Positions 23,361 to 35,022 of a DNA stretch of 64,000 nucleotides are shown one piece after another. Position numbers and translations under genes: made by a program. Position 1 is the first letter of the stretch. Every line of letters starts with the position of its first letter. The stretch is from contig SNVD02010073.1 in assembly GCA_013180625.2 (NCBI GenBank), forward strand, positions 1 through 64,000. Direction: 5' to 3'. Source of the stretch: Boswellia sacra. Its lineage: Eukaryota > Streptophyta > Magnoliopsida > Sapindales > Burseraceae. Below the pieces are notes generated by a model. The model did no database searches. It was not told the origin of the DNA and saw nothing but the letters and a program-made list of their open reading frames with translations.

Positions 23361-26300
23361 TCGCCATCTTTATGTCCTTCCAATGGCGAAACAACGATAT
23401 ACTTTTCAAAAATATTTCAATGGTTGTGTAGATCATGAAGAAAATATCGTTTTAGTATATATTTTGTCAACAATGCTCGCTGGTTTTGTCGCTAGTGTTG
23501 GCTTTGCACAGAGGAGAGAAGAGGTGAATGACAGCTACGGTTTTACAGTAAAAATAAGTTGGTTGATAATATAAGGGGGGTTAATGACATTTCACTTTTT
23601 CAAATTAAAAATATTTTTTTACATACGGGTATTTCTTGTATTTTACTACATTCAGATGTTTAAAAAAAAAGTGATTTTTTCTCACTTTTTCATTCAGACA
23701 TATATGTCTAAAAAAATTGATCAGAATCCAAAATAAATGGGTTTAAATTTTTAAAGTACTGAAATTTATTCAGATTTAAATTTCAGAGCTCAAAACAAAC
23801 ATACCCTTGAAACATCTTAAAACTATCTTAAGTATGAGAATATATCAAATTCGTGTTTCACTTTGGATGGAAAAATAGTCACCTTCTTCCATAATTCATA
23901 AGTTCATAATATAAATATTTTAAATATTTAATAGATTAAAATAAATATTTTATGAATAATATTATATTTATAACCTACTTATAATCAACTTTACATATAA
24001 ATTGAGTGGATAAAATCTTACTATTTTTTTTAATGAATTTTTGTTAATTAAGGCGGTGAGGAGATTCAGTATTGCTTGCATCAGCCAACCGTCAAGTAAC
24101 AAATTGAAAATCAGGTGAGGGTCCAACACTTGGCCCCAAAAACAGTTCCAGAATTCATAAACACGATTGACGTGCACTAATGAAGTGTTAAAGTTTGAAG
24201 AGAAAGCAAATAATAATTCTGTTTTGGTTTTTGGTGAGAAATCTCGGAACCGACTCTGATTGCGAAACCAAAAGGCCAAAGGTCACTATTCTTACGTCAC
24301 GCCTTACGCATGTGAATGAGATTCGCTAATAATAATGGAATTATGGAATTGGAATCCATTCTTTTGGGGGGAAAAAAACCTATAATCCAATCGGTGAATT
24401 ATAAGTCACTTTGCAAGGTTTTTCAGATTATTAAACGTAATTTTAAAATAACTAAAATCTGATACGTTAGTTATTTCTTGATATGAGTATGAATTTAACT
24501 TATTCCTAGAATTCAGAACTATTCATGATGTTTGTTTTTCTTATTAAGTCTTAAGGGCCAATTGTTTTTGATATGAAATATAAATTTAACTTACTCTCAG
24601 ACCCTATATTTTTTAATGGTGATCTTTTGTTGACTTAAAAGACTTAATCTAAAATATTTTCATCTCAATATAAAAAGTTAAAAATTCTAGTTTTTATATG
24701 AATACAAATATTTGGATCATTTATTACTCTTTTAATTCTCTTAAATGCTCTTATAAAAATTCATTTATAACCAATTTGTACATAACCTAATATTTTTATT
24801 TTGAAATATTATTATTTATTTTCTAATTTTATATATGATTATATATATATATTTTTAAAATTATTTTATGGTCATTTAGCTTTTTCATAATTAAATTCTT
24901 TTAAAAAGACAACTTCTTGCCCAATTATACACATTTAAATAAATTAAATTCATAACAAATTTTGATATAGAAATACTTTTACTAGGTAAAATAAAAACAC
25001 AAATGAAAATAATATATATAAATAGGGATATATACGTAAAACCATTAGTTTCAGACATTTCAATTTAGTTGTTAAAATAAAAAAAATATATCATTCAGAT
25101 TTTTATATTCAGATCTATTCATATTTTAAACCCAAAAAAAATGATCGCTTTCTTAGTCTAAGACATTTTTATCTTAATGGAAAATGATAAAAGTTTTAGC
25201 TTTTATCTGAATACAAATGTCAGAATCATTTATTACTCTTCTAATTCTCTTGTTTGTCCTTATCAAATTTATTTATGACCATTTTGTACATAATCTAATA
25301 TTTTAATTTTGAAACATTGTAATTTATTTCTAATTTTATATTATGATTTTTATATATTTTAAAAAATATTTTATGATTATTTAGCTTATTTATATGTCAA
25401 ATCATTTAAAAAAAGTAACTTCTTTTCCCAATTATATATTTAAATAAATTAAATCTATACTGAATTTTGGTATACAAATATTTTTATAATATGAAATAAA
25501 ATCACAAATAAAAATAATATATATAAATATGAATATATGTATAAAATTATTAGTTTTTAAACATTTCAATTTAAATATTAAAATAAAAAATAAATATATC
25601 ATTTTGCTTTTTATATTCAATCTTATTCTGTTTTTAGTTTAATTCAGATTTATCTAGATTTTATATAAAAAAAATCATCCCATAAGATATATCATCATTT
25701 TTATCACTATCTTAAAATATAATTAATTTTTAAAATATTAGAGTGGATCGAAATCTCCGAAGAAATGAATTATTTGTTTGATTTGAGAATCCCTAATCAA
25801 TATTCCAAAAGTTCATTTTATAATAAATAAATTGGTAGGTCAACGTCACCAATTGGCCCAACTGTCAACGAAACCTTTGTGAATGTGACGCATCATCCCA
25901 GATATTATTTGCCCCCAAGATTTTCTTATGAAAAAAAAGAAAAATACCAAAGGGCATCTTTTTCTTGGGTGCATTGGGTTTGTTGGATTGGCAGGCAGCA
26001 CCAACAATCAAAAAAGTCGGTCAGTATAGACTATAGTTTTGGTTTTGAAGTCGCCTTTCGGGAAGCGCTGTTCTGTTCACGTCATCGAACTCAGTGGCCG
26101 CACAACATCGGGTCTGTTTTGTTTGAATTAAGTCATAACCACACGTTTTTGTACCGCTACCGTTCACACGCTATTTATTAACTGAAATATTACAATTATA
26201 ACTTTTATGCGGTTTAAATTTTATAATATAATATAATAATATATATAATAAAAATTCGTTAAAAAAAAAATTACATCTTCAATATAATTTTATATATCTC

Positions 26301-27493
26301 TGTGTTTAAGCATCCTTCGTTTCCAAATATTGTCTAATGTTAACATTAAGTTCTTTTTTTTTAACTTATCATTCAAGTGATTTGATTTTTTTTCTTCTTC
26401 TCGATGTTCTACCTTTTTTCTTTTATGTTGGATATCACTATTATAAAAAGTAAAAATTGTCTACTTAAATTATATTGAAAAATGTTTAATGATGTTTTCA
26501 TTAATATAATGTATCAATTATTAAATATTAAATCAATAGTAATAGAATTTTTAATACATAATAAATATATTATATTTATTTTATTTTCAAAATTTAAAAA
26601 CTTCTGTTATCAACCACCAGTCCACCAAGGGCTAGCAATACTAGCGCATGTCTAGTGACATCAACACGGCTGCTAGAAAATTGTCTTTTGCCAATCCACT
26701 AATTTGTAAAAATAGTTTAAAAAAGAATGATGTAATGCTAACAAATTAATTGCACAAATTTATTTATATAATTCTATGTGATATTATTAATTAGTTGTCA
26801 CATTGATAATCTTAATTAAAATAATCAATTTTTATAATTTATTTTTTAATTATATCTGTACCCATCATTTTTTTAAGATGAATTTGTGTAAAAAAAATTT
26901 ATAAAGATAATAACATCACCTTGAAAAATTAATTGGCGTTTCACTAGAAAAATCCGACAATCAAATATGCTGCCTCAGTATTTAAAGGTAATTACCACCT
27001 ATTCAAGTTCTTTTTTTTTTTTAAATAAATAAAAAGAAATAGATTATGTGTAGCTATTGTACATTATTTAAGTTTTGTTTATTTTGTATATTCAGTTATT
27101 AACAAAAATAAAATTATTAAAATCATGGTTGATTATTGTGAGTGGCAATTTTGGATTAGTTTTGTAAAAAGATTGATCTTCAAAGATTTATATACATAGT
27201 ATAAATAAGGCTAGTAGGTCCATAAAAGTTAAATGTCTTGGTTAATACATTTGCTAGTCCGAGAGAAAAATTAAAAAAAACAAACACATATTTAAAAAAT
27301 TATATTTAAGTGCTATTAAAGTATTAATAAATAGTTTTTAGACTTATTAAATGTTAAGCGAAAAAAAAAGACACCTCAATATTATAATAGGCATTGAATT
27401 CAAATCTGAGCTTTTCTTCGCTAGCATTGGACTTTCAAATAAGGAAATACTTACCATAAATATTGACACTTTTGAACCTCACAAAAGAAATAA

Positions 27494-27550
27494 GAGTAAT
27501 GCTACTCTTACAAACTATTTATACAAACTCACCTATACGAATTGACGTAG
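27494..27550. mobile_element. Truncated MITE end (same family as copy A)
   Basis: Begins gagtaatgctactcttaca and keeps the tacaaact and gacgta motifs, then loses similarity. No second inverted end follows. Confidence 0.7.
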
Positions 27551-28336
27551 GCTACATATCTACTTAGATTATAAAGGAAATTTAAAACAAACCTTCAGTC
27601 AATAAGAGCCCAATTTACCTAAATTTACATTCAATTGCACGTTACTGGTCTAATCTTAATTCCATTTGCTGTATATAATTAAATTAATATTTTTATTTTC
27701 CACACTAATACCAAATATGGGTATTGTAGAGAGATTAATCTTGAGATTTTATTTCTCTGGTTCACTATTGTTTGTTAGCCTTGTGTATGTGCACATTAAC
27801 ATATACAATAATTGAAACTGCCAATTGAGCTGTACAGCTGCCTTGTGTAGATAGTTGATAATTGATTATACTACTAATAAAGAAGATTATTTTATTATTA
27901 AGCATTAGTAATAGAACGACAAAGTTAATTATATAGATTATCTTCATGTGGCTTTGGGGTCTATACAGACCATTGATTTCTTGAATTCAAGCATCAATAA
28001 TTTTTATAAGGGTGTCAATAAAGATGGCATTGAACCCATTAAAAGAAGTCCTGGTGCGACCACCGTATAATGTTATTTATATATAGATATGTATATATTA
28101 AATTAAAATGGTCTACTAAAGCCGATTTTGATAAAGATTCGATTAATTTAATAAATTATAAAAGAATACAAAAGCGAAAATGTACATGCACGAGCAGAAC
28201 ATAAATTTGTTGGTATAGAAATAAATCTGATTCCGAAACAGGAGGCAGCCCCCGCAATGCCAGGCTGACGTGTGAGCTCCATCATACAAAATTCTAGAAA
28301 TGTACGATGAATGGGTAAAGTAAAAATTTTCGATCA

Positions 28337-28530
28337 CTCAGCAGAAGCTTGCTTGCCGTTAATAGGTGACATTCGATTAATCAGCAGAAGGTTGGTGACA
28401 TTAATTACTAGTAAGAAATATATGAGCTGAGTGGGGGGTATGTTACTCAGCAGAAGCTTGCTTGCTGCTGTAGGTGACATTACTTGCCAGTTAGAAATAC
28501 CTAAGTTGAGTTGACTTGGGGGCATGTTTC
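28337..28530. repeat. Imperfect tandem duplication of about 105 bp
   Basis: The string cagcagaagcttgcttgc occurs at about 28339 and 28448. Both are followed by taggtgacatt, then tagaaata, then a gagttga/gagctga piece and ggggg. A third partial cagcagaagg lies at 28382. Confidence 0.8.
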
Positions 28531-29246
28531 TAGTATTTTCATGTTTAATGTGACACGTGTACGCATTTCATAGGTCATTCATTTATTAAATGTCATATGC
28601 TCAAACTAACTAAGACGGTGAAGAATTTGACAGGAAACGAAAAGTCAAAATTGTACGTGTTCCATCTTATTAGTATTTTACATTTACTTTTTTTTTTTCA
28701 CTTAAGTATTATCTCAATTGATAATTTAAAAAACATGTATAATATAATTTTCTAAATATGAAGTAAAGAAATATATAAAGTAAATAATTTTATAGTTATA
28801 TTCATTCGACATATTATATCAATATCTTGGAATTTTATATTTACTTCATTAGTAAATAATAATATAGATTGAAAATAATTTGTTTGATTAAATATTCCGT
28901 GATAATTATTATTAATCTTTTATAAGATATTATTAAATTTCATAACTATCAAATATTTATAAAACTATTGATAATTCCTATAGAATTTCTAAAAATAGTT
29001 AAAAGCCTCCTCTGAAAATTCTAAGAAAATCTTAGGTGAAACTGTAATTCAAAGATCTTACAATTAATGAATTTTGTCCAATATTTAAAGGGTATTTGCA
29101 AAAATTTATACCCTGAGATGACTAAAATTAACACAGGAAAAAACAGATTATTCTTAATATTTAAGAAAACAATAGAATAGAATAGAAGATGACAAAACCA
29201 ACATTACAGAGTTACATTTAACTGCGACTTTGCGACTATAAATTCA

Positions 29247-32200
29247 ATGAGACCACGTAAAGAAGCTGAACATCACAAATTCAAATCCATCGACAGGGAC
29301 AAGGCTGCCAGGAGAATTCCTGGAAGGAAGCCCTTGCCGCCGAATTTGAGGGCTTTACTGAGATTGTTCATCATGGCTGCCCATTCCAGGAAATGGATGA
29401 TACTAGTTGCTACACTTTGGATTCAGGCTTTCACCGGCACCAATTTCGACTTCTCTGCCTATTCCTCTGATTTGAAATCCGTTCTCGGCATTTCCCAGGT
29501 GCAGTTGAATTATCTGGCAACGGCTTCCGATTTAGGCAAACTATTCGGATGGTCTTCTGGGTTGGCTTTGATGTATTTCCCCTTGTGGGTCATCCTTTTC
29601 ATGGCTGCTTTCATGGGCTTCTTTGGTTATGGTCTTCAATGGCTTGTCATTCGAAATGTCATCTCTCTGCCTTATATCCTGGTACATGTATCTGCTAACC
29701 TCTTGCTAATATTAATATATGCTCTGCCTTGCCCTCTCTTTCTTCTTTCCCTTTTCGAATTTTATAATTTCCCAATGACTGATCAGAGTCCAGTTACTTC
29801 ATTAATCCGTTTTTGTTTTCATCAATTTCTGGTTTTGCTGAATGCAAAACTTAATTTCTGAAGCTTATGATTATTAATGAATTCAAGTTAAATATTAGGA
29901 ATCTTGTTATCTTGAATCAATAAAATTTGAGAGAATTCTCTTTGTCCTGTCGTTTCTGAATGTAGTTAGGCTATGAAGCAGTCTCCTTTGATTTGAAAGG
30001 CAGGTAGTGTTTTATTTCTTTCCCAACTAAAAGAAATGTCTCTAACAAACAATAATGGAACATTCACTCACATGTCTCCTATTCACCGATGTCCTCTCCT
30101 CTTTTGGGTCTTTCGTCTCTGCATTGATTTCAAAAGTTTTTTTTTTTTAATTTTTGAAGTAGAATCGTTGTTTATATGTGTTGAATTTGAATTTTGATTT
30201 GATATAAAATATCTGGGATATTCTCTGCAGTTAATTAAATGATCTTCTATTAAATCAGACAAATCGACTTTATTAGAAAATTTGAGGACCACAAGCTACG
30301 TAGCCTAAAACAATAAACAATAAAAGAAAACAATTTGTGGAAATCCATATTAGCGGACGCTTTTCTGGGCTGCTCTACTTGGTTCTACTTATTATGTGTG
30401 TGGCTCAGAAATTTTGAGTGAGATATTAGTTTTTTTTATAATTTTTTTATTCTTTTGCTTTAAATAGAGTTTTATATTATTTAGACGGGAAGCTCATCTC
30501 AGAAGCCTATTTAAGTAGAGATATAAAGGCGGCGGCATGGACATTCGGATTAAGAACATTTGGGTCGAAGTGGGCCCTTTCTTTTATATTGTTTATTTCT
30601 ATTTAAAAGGTCGAAGTGGGTCCTTTCTTTTATATTATTTATTTCTATTTGTTTAAATAAAAAATTAGGTATCTTACGTGTGTGTAAAAAATGTGAAGAA
30701 TGTTTTTATTTATAATTTTCTTAATTAGTTTAACTTTTTTAAAAATAGTATTGTAGTTATTTATCAATAATTTTTTTAATTTATAATAGTCATTATTTTA
30801 TATCTTTATATTTTAAACTTGTCTAATATGCGTTTAACAGTGAATGAGTAAAGTAATTATTTGTCTATTTTAAAAATTGCGTAGAGGAGACATTATTTTT
30901 GCCTAAGTATATTGTTCTGGTTTTTAGATAATTATTTCTTCAATTAAAATACAAATGATAATCCATAATAGATTATAAGTGTCTTTTTTTAGAAGGAAAG
31001 AAATTCATGCATCTTATTATTTTTTTAGTTCACTCAATTAATAACTACTAATTAACGTTTATGTAAGTGTTAAATTATAATTTTTAGTTTGTGTTAGCTT
31101 CCAAATCAGTCCTCATAATCAAAAAGAAAATAAATAAATTTAGATATGAAGCTTTGTATAATCAGCAGCATAATTAATAAATCAAGTTACAGGAATGTTT
31201 TTGCTCCTTAATCAATCTTTGTAGCTTCGCCTAATTAATTAAATAATTAAAGTCTAATGATACGTAATTTATTTATTGGTGACAGATTTTCCTTCTGTGT
31301 TTGTTGTCCGGATTGAGCATCTGTTGGTTCAACACAGTGTGCTTCGTTCTCTGCATCCGAAATTTCCCAGCTAGTCGACCACTCGCTCTTTCACTCACAG
31401 TAAGCTTCAATGGAGTGAGTGCAGCCCTTTATGCTCTTGCTGGCAATGCAATCAACCCTTCATCAAATGCGTTATATCTTCTCTTAAACTCTATTGTTCC
31501 CCTTCTAACCTCTCTTGCAGCTCTCATTCCAATTCTTCGCCAGCCAACTTTAGATCCTCGCCAGTCCCCTGATGAAACCAAACGTGACTCCGTTATCTTT
31601 CTGATGCTCAACATCTTAGCTATTCTCACCGGAGTTTATCTCCTGCTCTTCAGTTCCAGCGCATACAACGCAACAACAGCTCGTCTCCTCTTCAGTGGAG
31701 CCATTTTTCTACTTGTTGTTCCATTATGGATTCCCGGTATCGTATTTGCTAAAGATTGGTTTCATCGTAACGTTCACTCGAGTTTCCGCATTGAAGGCTC
31801 TGGTTTCCTTCTTGTGGACGTTGAGGATCTTGAGCTGCATAAGGAGCTCCTTTCTCGCGAGGCGAATGGTAACGGGATTAATGGTCCTCTCTCGAGCCAC
31901 GATGGATCAGCATATAGTGTGGGTAGATCACAGAAGAGTAGTACTGCTGAGAGTGAAGGGTGTTGTGAAACAATGATGGGGAAGGACCAGTTGACAATGC
32001 TTGGTGAAGAGCATCCTGCGAGGTTGCTTGTCCGCAGGCTAGACTTTTGGCTTTATTACATTGCATATTTTTGTGGGGGTACAATTGGCCTTGTGTACAG
32101 TAACAATCTTGGACAAATTGCGCAATCGCTGGGGCAAAGTACAAGCACTACCACCCTTCTCACTTTATATTCATCCTTCTCCTTCTTTGGGCGCTTGCTT

Positions 32201-32802
32201 TCAGCAGCACCAGACTACATACGCACGTAAGAATGAAGAATCCTTTCAAATTCTTAGAAAAGATGAATAATTAACTATATATTCCTTTAATGCTTGTTAT
32301 TGCAATTTTAACCAAAATGCGTTATCTGTACAGGAAGCTTTACTTTGCGAGAACAGGGTGGCTGACCTTAGCGCTATTGCCAACCCCAATTGCCTTCGCT
32401 TTGCTGGCTTCGTCTGGTCATGCGCTGGCATTACATGCTGGCACTTCACTAATTGGGCTAAGCTCCGGATTCATATTTGCTGCTGCTGTTTCAATTACAT
32501 CCGAATTGTTTGGACCAAATAGTGTAGGCGTCAATCACAACATTCTTATCACCAATATCCCACTTGGCTCACTTGTATATGGCGTTCTTGCTGCAATAGT
32601 TTATGATGCAAATGCAGGTGCTGGAGTTGGAGACGTCATTGCAGACTCAGTGGTATGTATGGGGAAGCGGTGTTACTTCTTAACGTTTGTGTGGTGGGGA
32701 GCCTTATCTGTTCTGGGTTTGGCATGTAGTCTGTTTTTATTTTTGAGGACGAGACATGCTTATGATCGTTTTGAAAGAAATCGTATAACACAACTTTATT
32801 GA
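29247..32802 (+). CDS. NFD4-like nodulin/major facilitator transporter
   Basis: Multi-pass membrane protein of the plant Nodulin-like/MFS group, which includes NUCLEAR FUSION DEFECTIVE 4; substrates are mostly unknown. Three exons join in frame: 29247-29681, 31286-32226, 32334-32802, giving 614 residues. A basic N-terminal tail precedes the conserved WIQAFTGTNFDFSAYS opening of the Nodulin-like domain, then two hydrophobic bundles (about twelve helices) separated by a long acidic and Ser-rich cytosolic loop (about residues 310-400). The C-terminal part has the typical SSGFIFAAAVSITSELFG block. The first intron is 1.6 kb, the second about 107 bp, both GT-AG. The first ATG is chosen because it keeps the basic tail; a start 42 codons later is possible. 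No damage was seen. Confidence 0.9.
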
Positions 32803-33564
32803 GGGACGCATTGGTACGTTAGCACATTGTTTATAAGCCGTGAGTGGATAGGGGGGAGGGGCATAAAATGTAGGAAAATGCATCAAATGTTTACTTGAGA
32901 TCATGACCCAAAAGGGCTGAAATCAATTTTATTTGTCTTTAAATCGGAAGAGAGAAATCTTTGCTGCAGAGGTTTTGCCACTAAACAAGTTCAATGAAGC
33001 AACATTTATTAACATCTTAACGTTATCAAGATCAATTGGTACCAGAATTACATTCCAATATTCAAATGCAAGATAATATTAAGTTTGACGTGCACTGATA
33101 AAAGTTTAATTAGAAGGCTAACCAGGCATTATGAGAGAGTATTACCAGCACTTAAATCACAAGTTAAACCTGCTTTTCCTTTTCTTTACATGAATAGTTA
33201 CAGATACTTGAAGCAAAACTCATGTCGGGCTCACCTATCTTAAAAGCCTAATAATGGAGAGCATGTGAAATGTACCCCTTTGACACTGTAACGAAACTTG
33301 GTTCAATTTTACCCCATTCTTTTCTGTATCTATCATGCAAATTACTAGAACTCAATCCATTTGATGTAATTGGTGTCCTTATAAATTTCAATAAACAGAA
33401 TCCTCAAAGACGGCTCAAATTTAACTTAACCCACAGCACTTAAATCAATTTCTTCACAGAAGAGTTTGGTTACATCCTTTTTAAGTACAATTCTTAAATG
33501 TATAATGTAAAAAACAATATATTCTCATCAAAAGGAAAAATTAAACGACTAAAAGAATTATGGC
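32803..33564. other. Convergent intergenic region
   Basis: Lies between the 3' ends of the MFS gene (+) and the glycosyltransferase gene (-). It probably holds both 3' untranslated regions. No further gene was seen. Confidence 0.6.
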
Positions 33565-35022
33565 CTAAGGGTAATTACAAAATGTTTCATTCTTGATACA
33601 AAGGAACAACCTCTCGTATGCCAAAGCCATCTTACTTGCAGTGAACATGGATTGGGCATACTTCCGGCACGCCTCGCCCCTTTGCGCGAGCCTCTTCGGG
33701 CCTTCGCTCACTACAGCGTCCAATGCCTTCAGCAGGGACTCCACATTGGGAGCAAACATGTAACCAAACTCATCATCAACCACAATAGTTCCTTTAATAC
33801 TTGGAAATCTTGATGCCAAAACCGGTTTCCCACTCATCATTGCTTCCATAAGAGTGAGATCGAGGCCTTGTGGCCTCAGCGTTGGATTCACAAAGATATC
33901 TATAGCATTGTAGAAAGCCCTCAATTCGGTTGGACTCATGGAGCCTAGAACTAGAACTCGAGAGCCAAAATCCTTGTACCGGTTCTCCCATGGTCCGGAC
34001 CCTGCCACGATCAGATACACATCTGGGTACTTTGTCATAAGCTTGGAGAAGGCTTCGTAAAGCAAAGGATGACCTTTATCTTTGACCAATCTTCCAGCCA
34101 CTCCGAGGACTAAACTGGCATTCTTTGGGACACCAACTCTCGACCTGAAATCCTGGCCTAATGATGTGTCCACTTCATATTCATTTTCATCAACGCCGTT
34201 GACAATTACATGGACTCTTTCGGTTGGGATTTGGTACACATCTCTCAGCATCTCCCCGCAACTATCACTTATGGCAACATGATGCATATAGTTCCTGAAA
34301 AACCTTATCTCGTTCAGCACCTTTGGCACAACTCCTTGCAAACTTCTGTTGAAAGCAGGCGATATGGGCTCTTGAGGCTTCCGCGTCAAGTCTTGGTAAA
34401 TATCAGACTGCAAGCTTTCGAGCGCAATACCATGCCACGAAACAGCAAGATTAGCAACATTGCGGGCTACCCAATGAGGAAGTGCCACGCTTTCTGAGTG
34501 AACCACATCAAAAGGTTCACGTTGGTTCTCTTCATCAAACTGTTCCCACGCCTTGTTGTACCTCCACTTGCCAGGCTCACCTTGGTGGCAGTGGATGCGA
34601 GGGGAGTTGTTATTCATTTCTTGAGATGTAGATGGACCGTTGCTCTGTATAGGAGAGGTAAAAACATGAACTTGATGACCTCGACGAGCCAGAGCTGTGT
34701 GGAGGGTATATGCATGGCGCTCCATGCCACCTGGGGTTGTGCCAATCGGCCATTTTCGTGAAAAGACAGCAATTTTGAGTGCAACTGGTGGGGGAAGATG
34801 TGAAGCGAACGGAAGACGATTCCATGCAAATTCTGCAATGCGAAGATCACCAGACCATGGCTTTACATGATTAGTAGTAAAGCTTGTGCAGATTGATGTG
34901 GTAGGCGTGTGAAGGAGGAACAGGGCAGGGATGGTGAAGAGAACTACGAAGAAAAGGGTTGTGCAAAGATTAGATTGGTAAAGAGAATTTTGTTTCTTGG
35001 GTTTGTTGTTGACGATGGCCAT
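33565..35022 (-). CDS. GT4-family glycosyltransferase, type II membrane protein
   Basis: Single-exon gene for 485 residues. A short basic N-terminal tail is followed by a hydrophobic anchor (about residues 18-42), then a GT-B fold: the nucleotide-sugar family start with TTPGGMERH (about 93-102), the central VNGVDENEY and VLGVAGRLVKDKGH segments, and the C-terminal donor site PQGLDLTLMEAMMSGKP. The usual EX7E motif of GT4 appears here as Q followed seven residues later by E. Similar Arabidopsis proteins (At1g19710/At1g75420 type) are described only as UDP-glycosyltransferase superfamily, so the acceptor is unknown; Golgi location is inferred from the anchor. The start ATG (complement of 35020-35022) is the only sensible one. 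Intact. Confidence 0.9.
   Translation of the reverse strand: MAIVNNKPKKQNSLYQSNLCTTLFFVVLFTIPALFLLHTPTTSICTSFTTNHVKPWSGDLRIAEFAWNRLPFASHLPPPVALKIAVFSRKWPIGTTPGGMERHAYTLHTALARRGHQVHVFTSPIQSNGPSTSQEMNNNSPRIHCHQGEPGKWRYNKAWEQFDEENQREPFDVVHSESVALPHWVARNVANLAVSWHGIALESLQSDIYQDLTRKPQEPISPAFNRSLQGVVPKVLNEIRFFRNYMHHVAISDSCGEMLRDVYQIPTERVHVIVNGVDENEYEVDTSLGQDFRSRVGVPKNASLVLGVAGRLVKDKGHPLLYEAFSKLMTKYPDVYLIVAGSGPWENRYKDFGSRVLVLGSMSPTELRAFYNAIDIFVNPTLRPQGLDLTLMEAMMSGKPVLASRFPSIKGTIVVDDEFGYMFAPNVESLLKALDAVVSEGPKRLAQRGEACRKYAQSMFTASKMALAYERLFLCIKNETFCNYP

Larger units (their letters stand above)
20045..25690. repeat. Cluster of diverged AT-rich repeat copies with nested insertions
   Basis: A 500-700-bp unit recurs in direct orientation at about 20737-21485, 24640-25140 and 25150-25685, with an inverted copy at about 21870-22400. 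Shared landmarks are aacttctt then cccaattata, the aaataaaatcacaaataaa stretch, and ends rich in attcagattt/tattcaga. The ends (for example ggggctgattttttttt near 20055 and its near-complement near 20735) look like non-autonomous DNA transposon ends, perhaps hAT. No transposase is present. Confidence 0.6.
25691..29246. other. AT-rich intergenic region before the MFS gene
   Basis: No gene was seen. It contains a truncated gagtaatgct-type element (27494 to about 27550) and a tandem duplication at 28337-28530. Confidence 0.5.

Noticed and set aside
25879..26181. 100-codon open frame in the gene-free region
   Set aside because: No family likeness, no splice partner, surrounded by transposon-derived AT-rich DNA.
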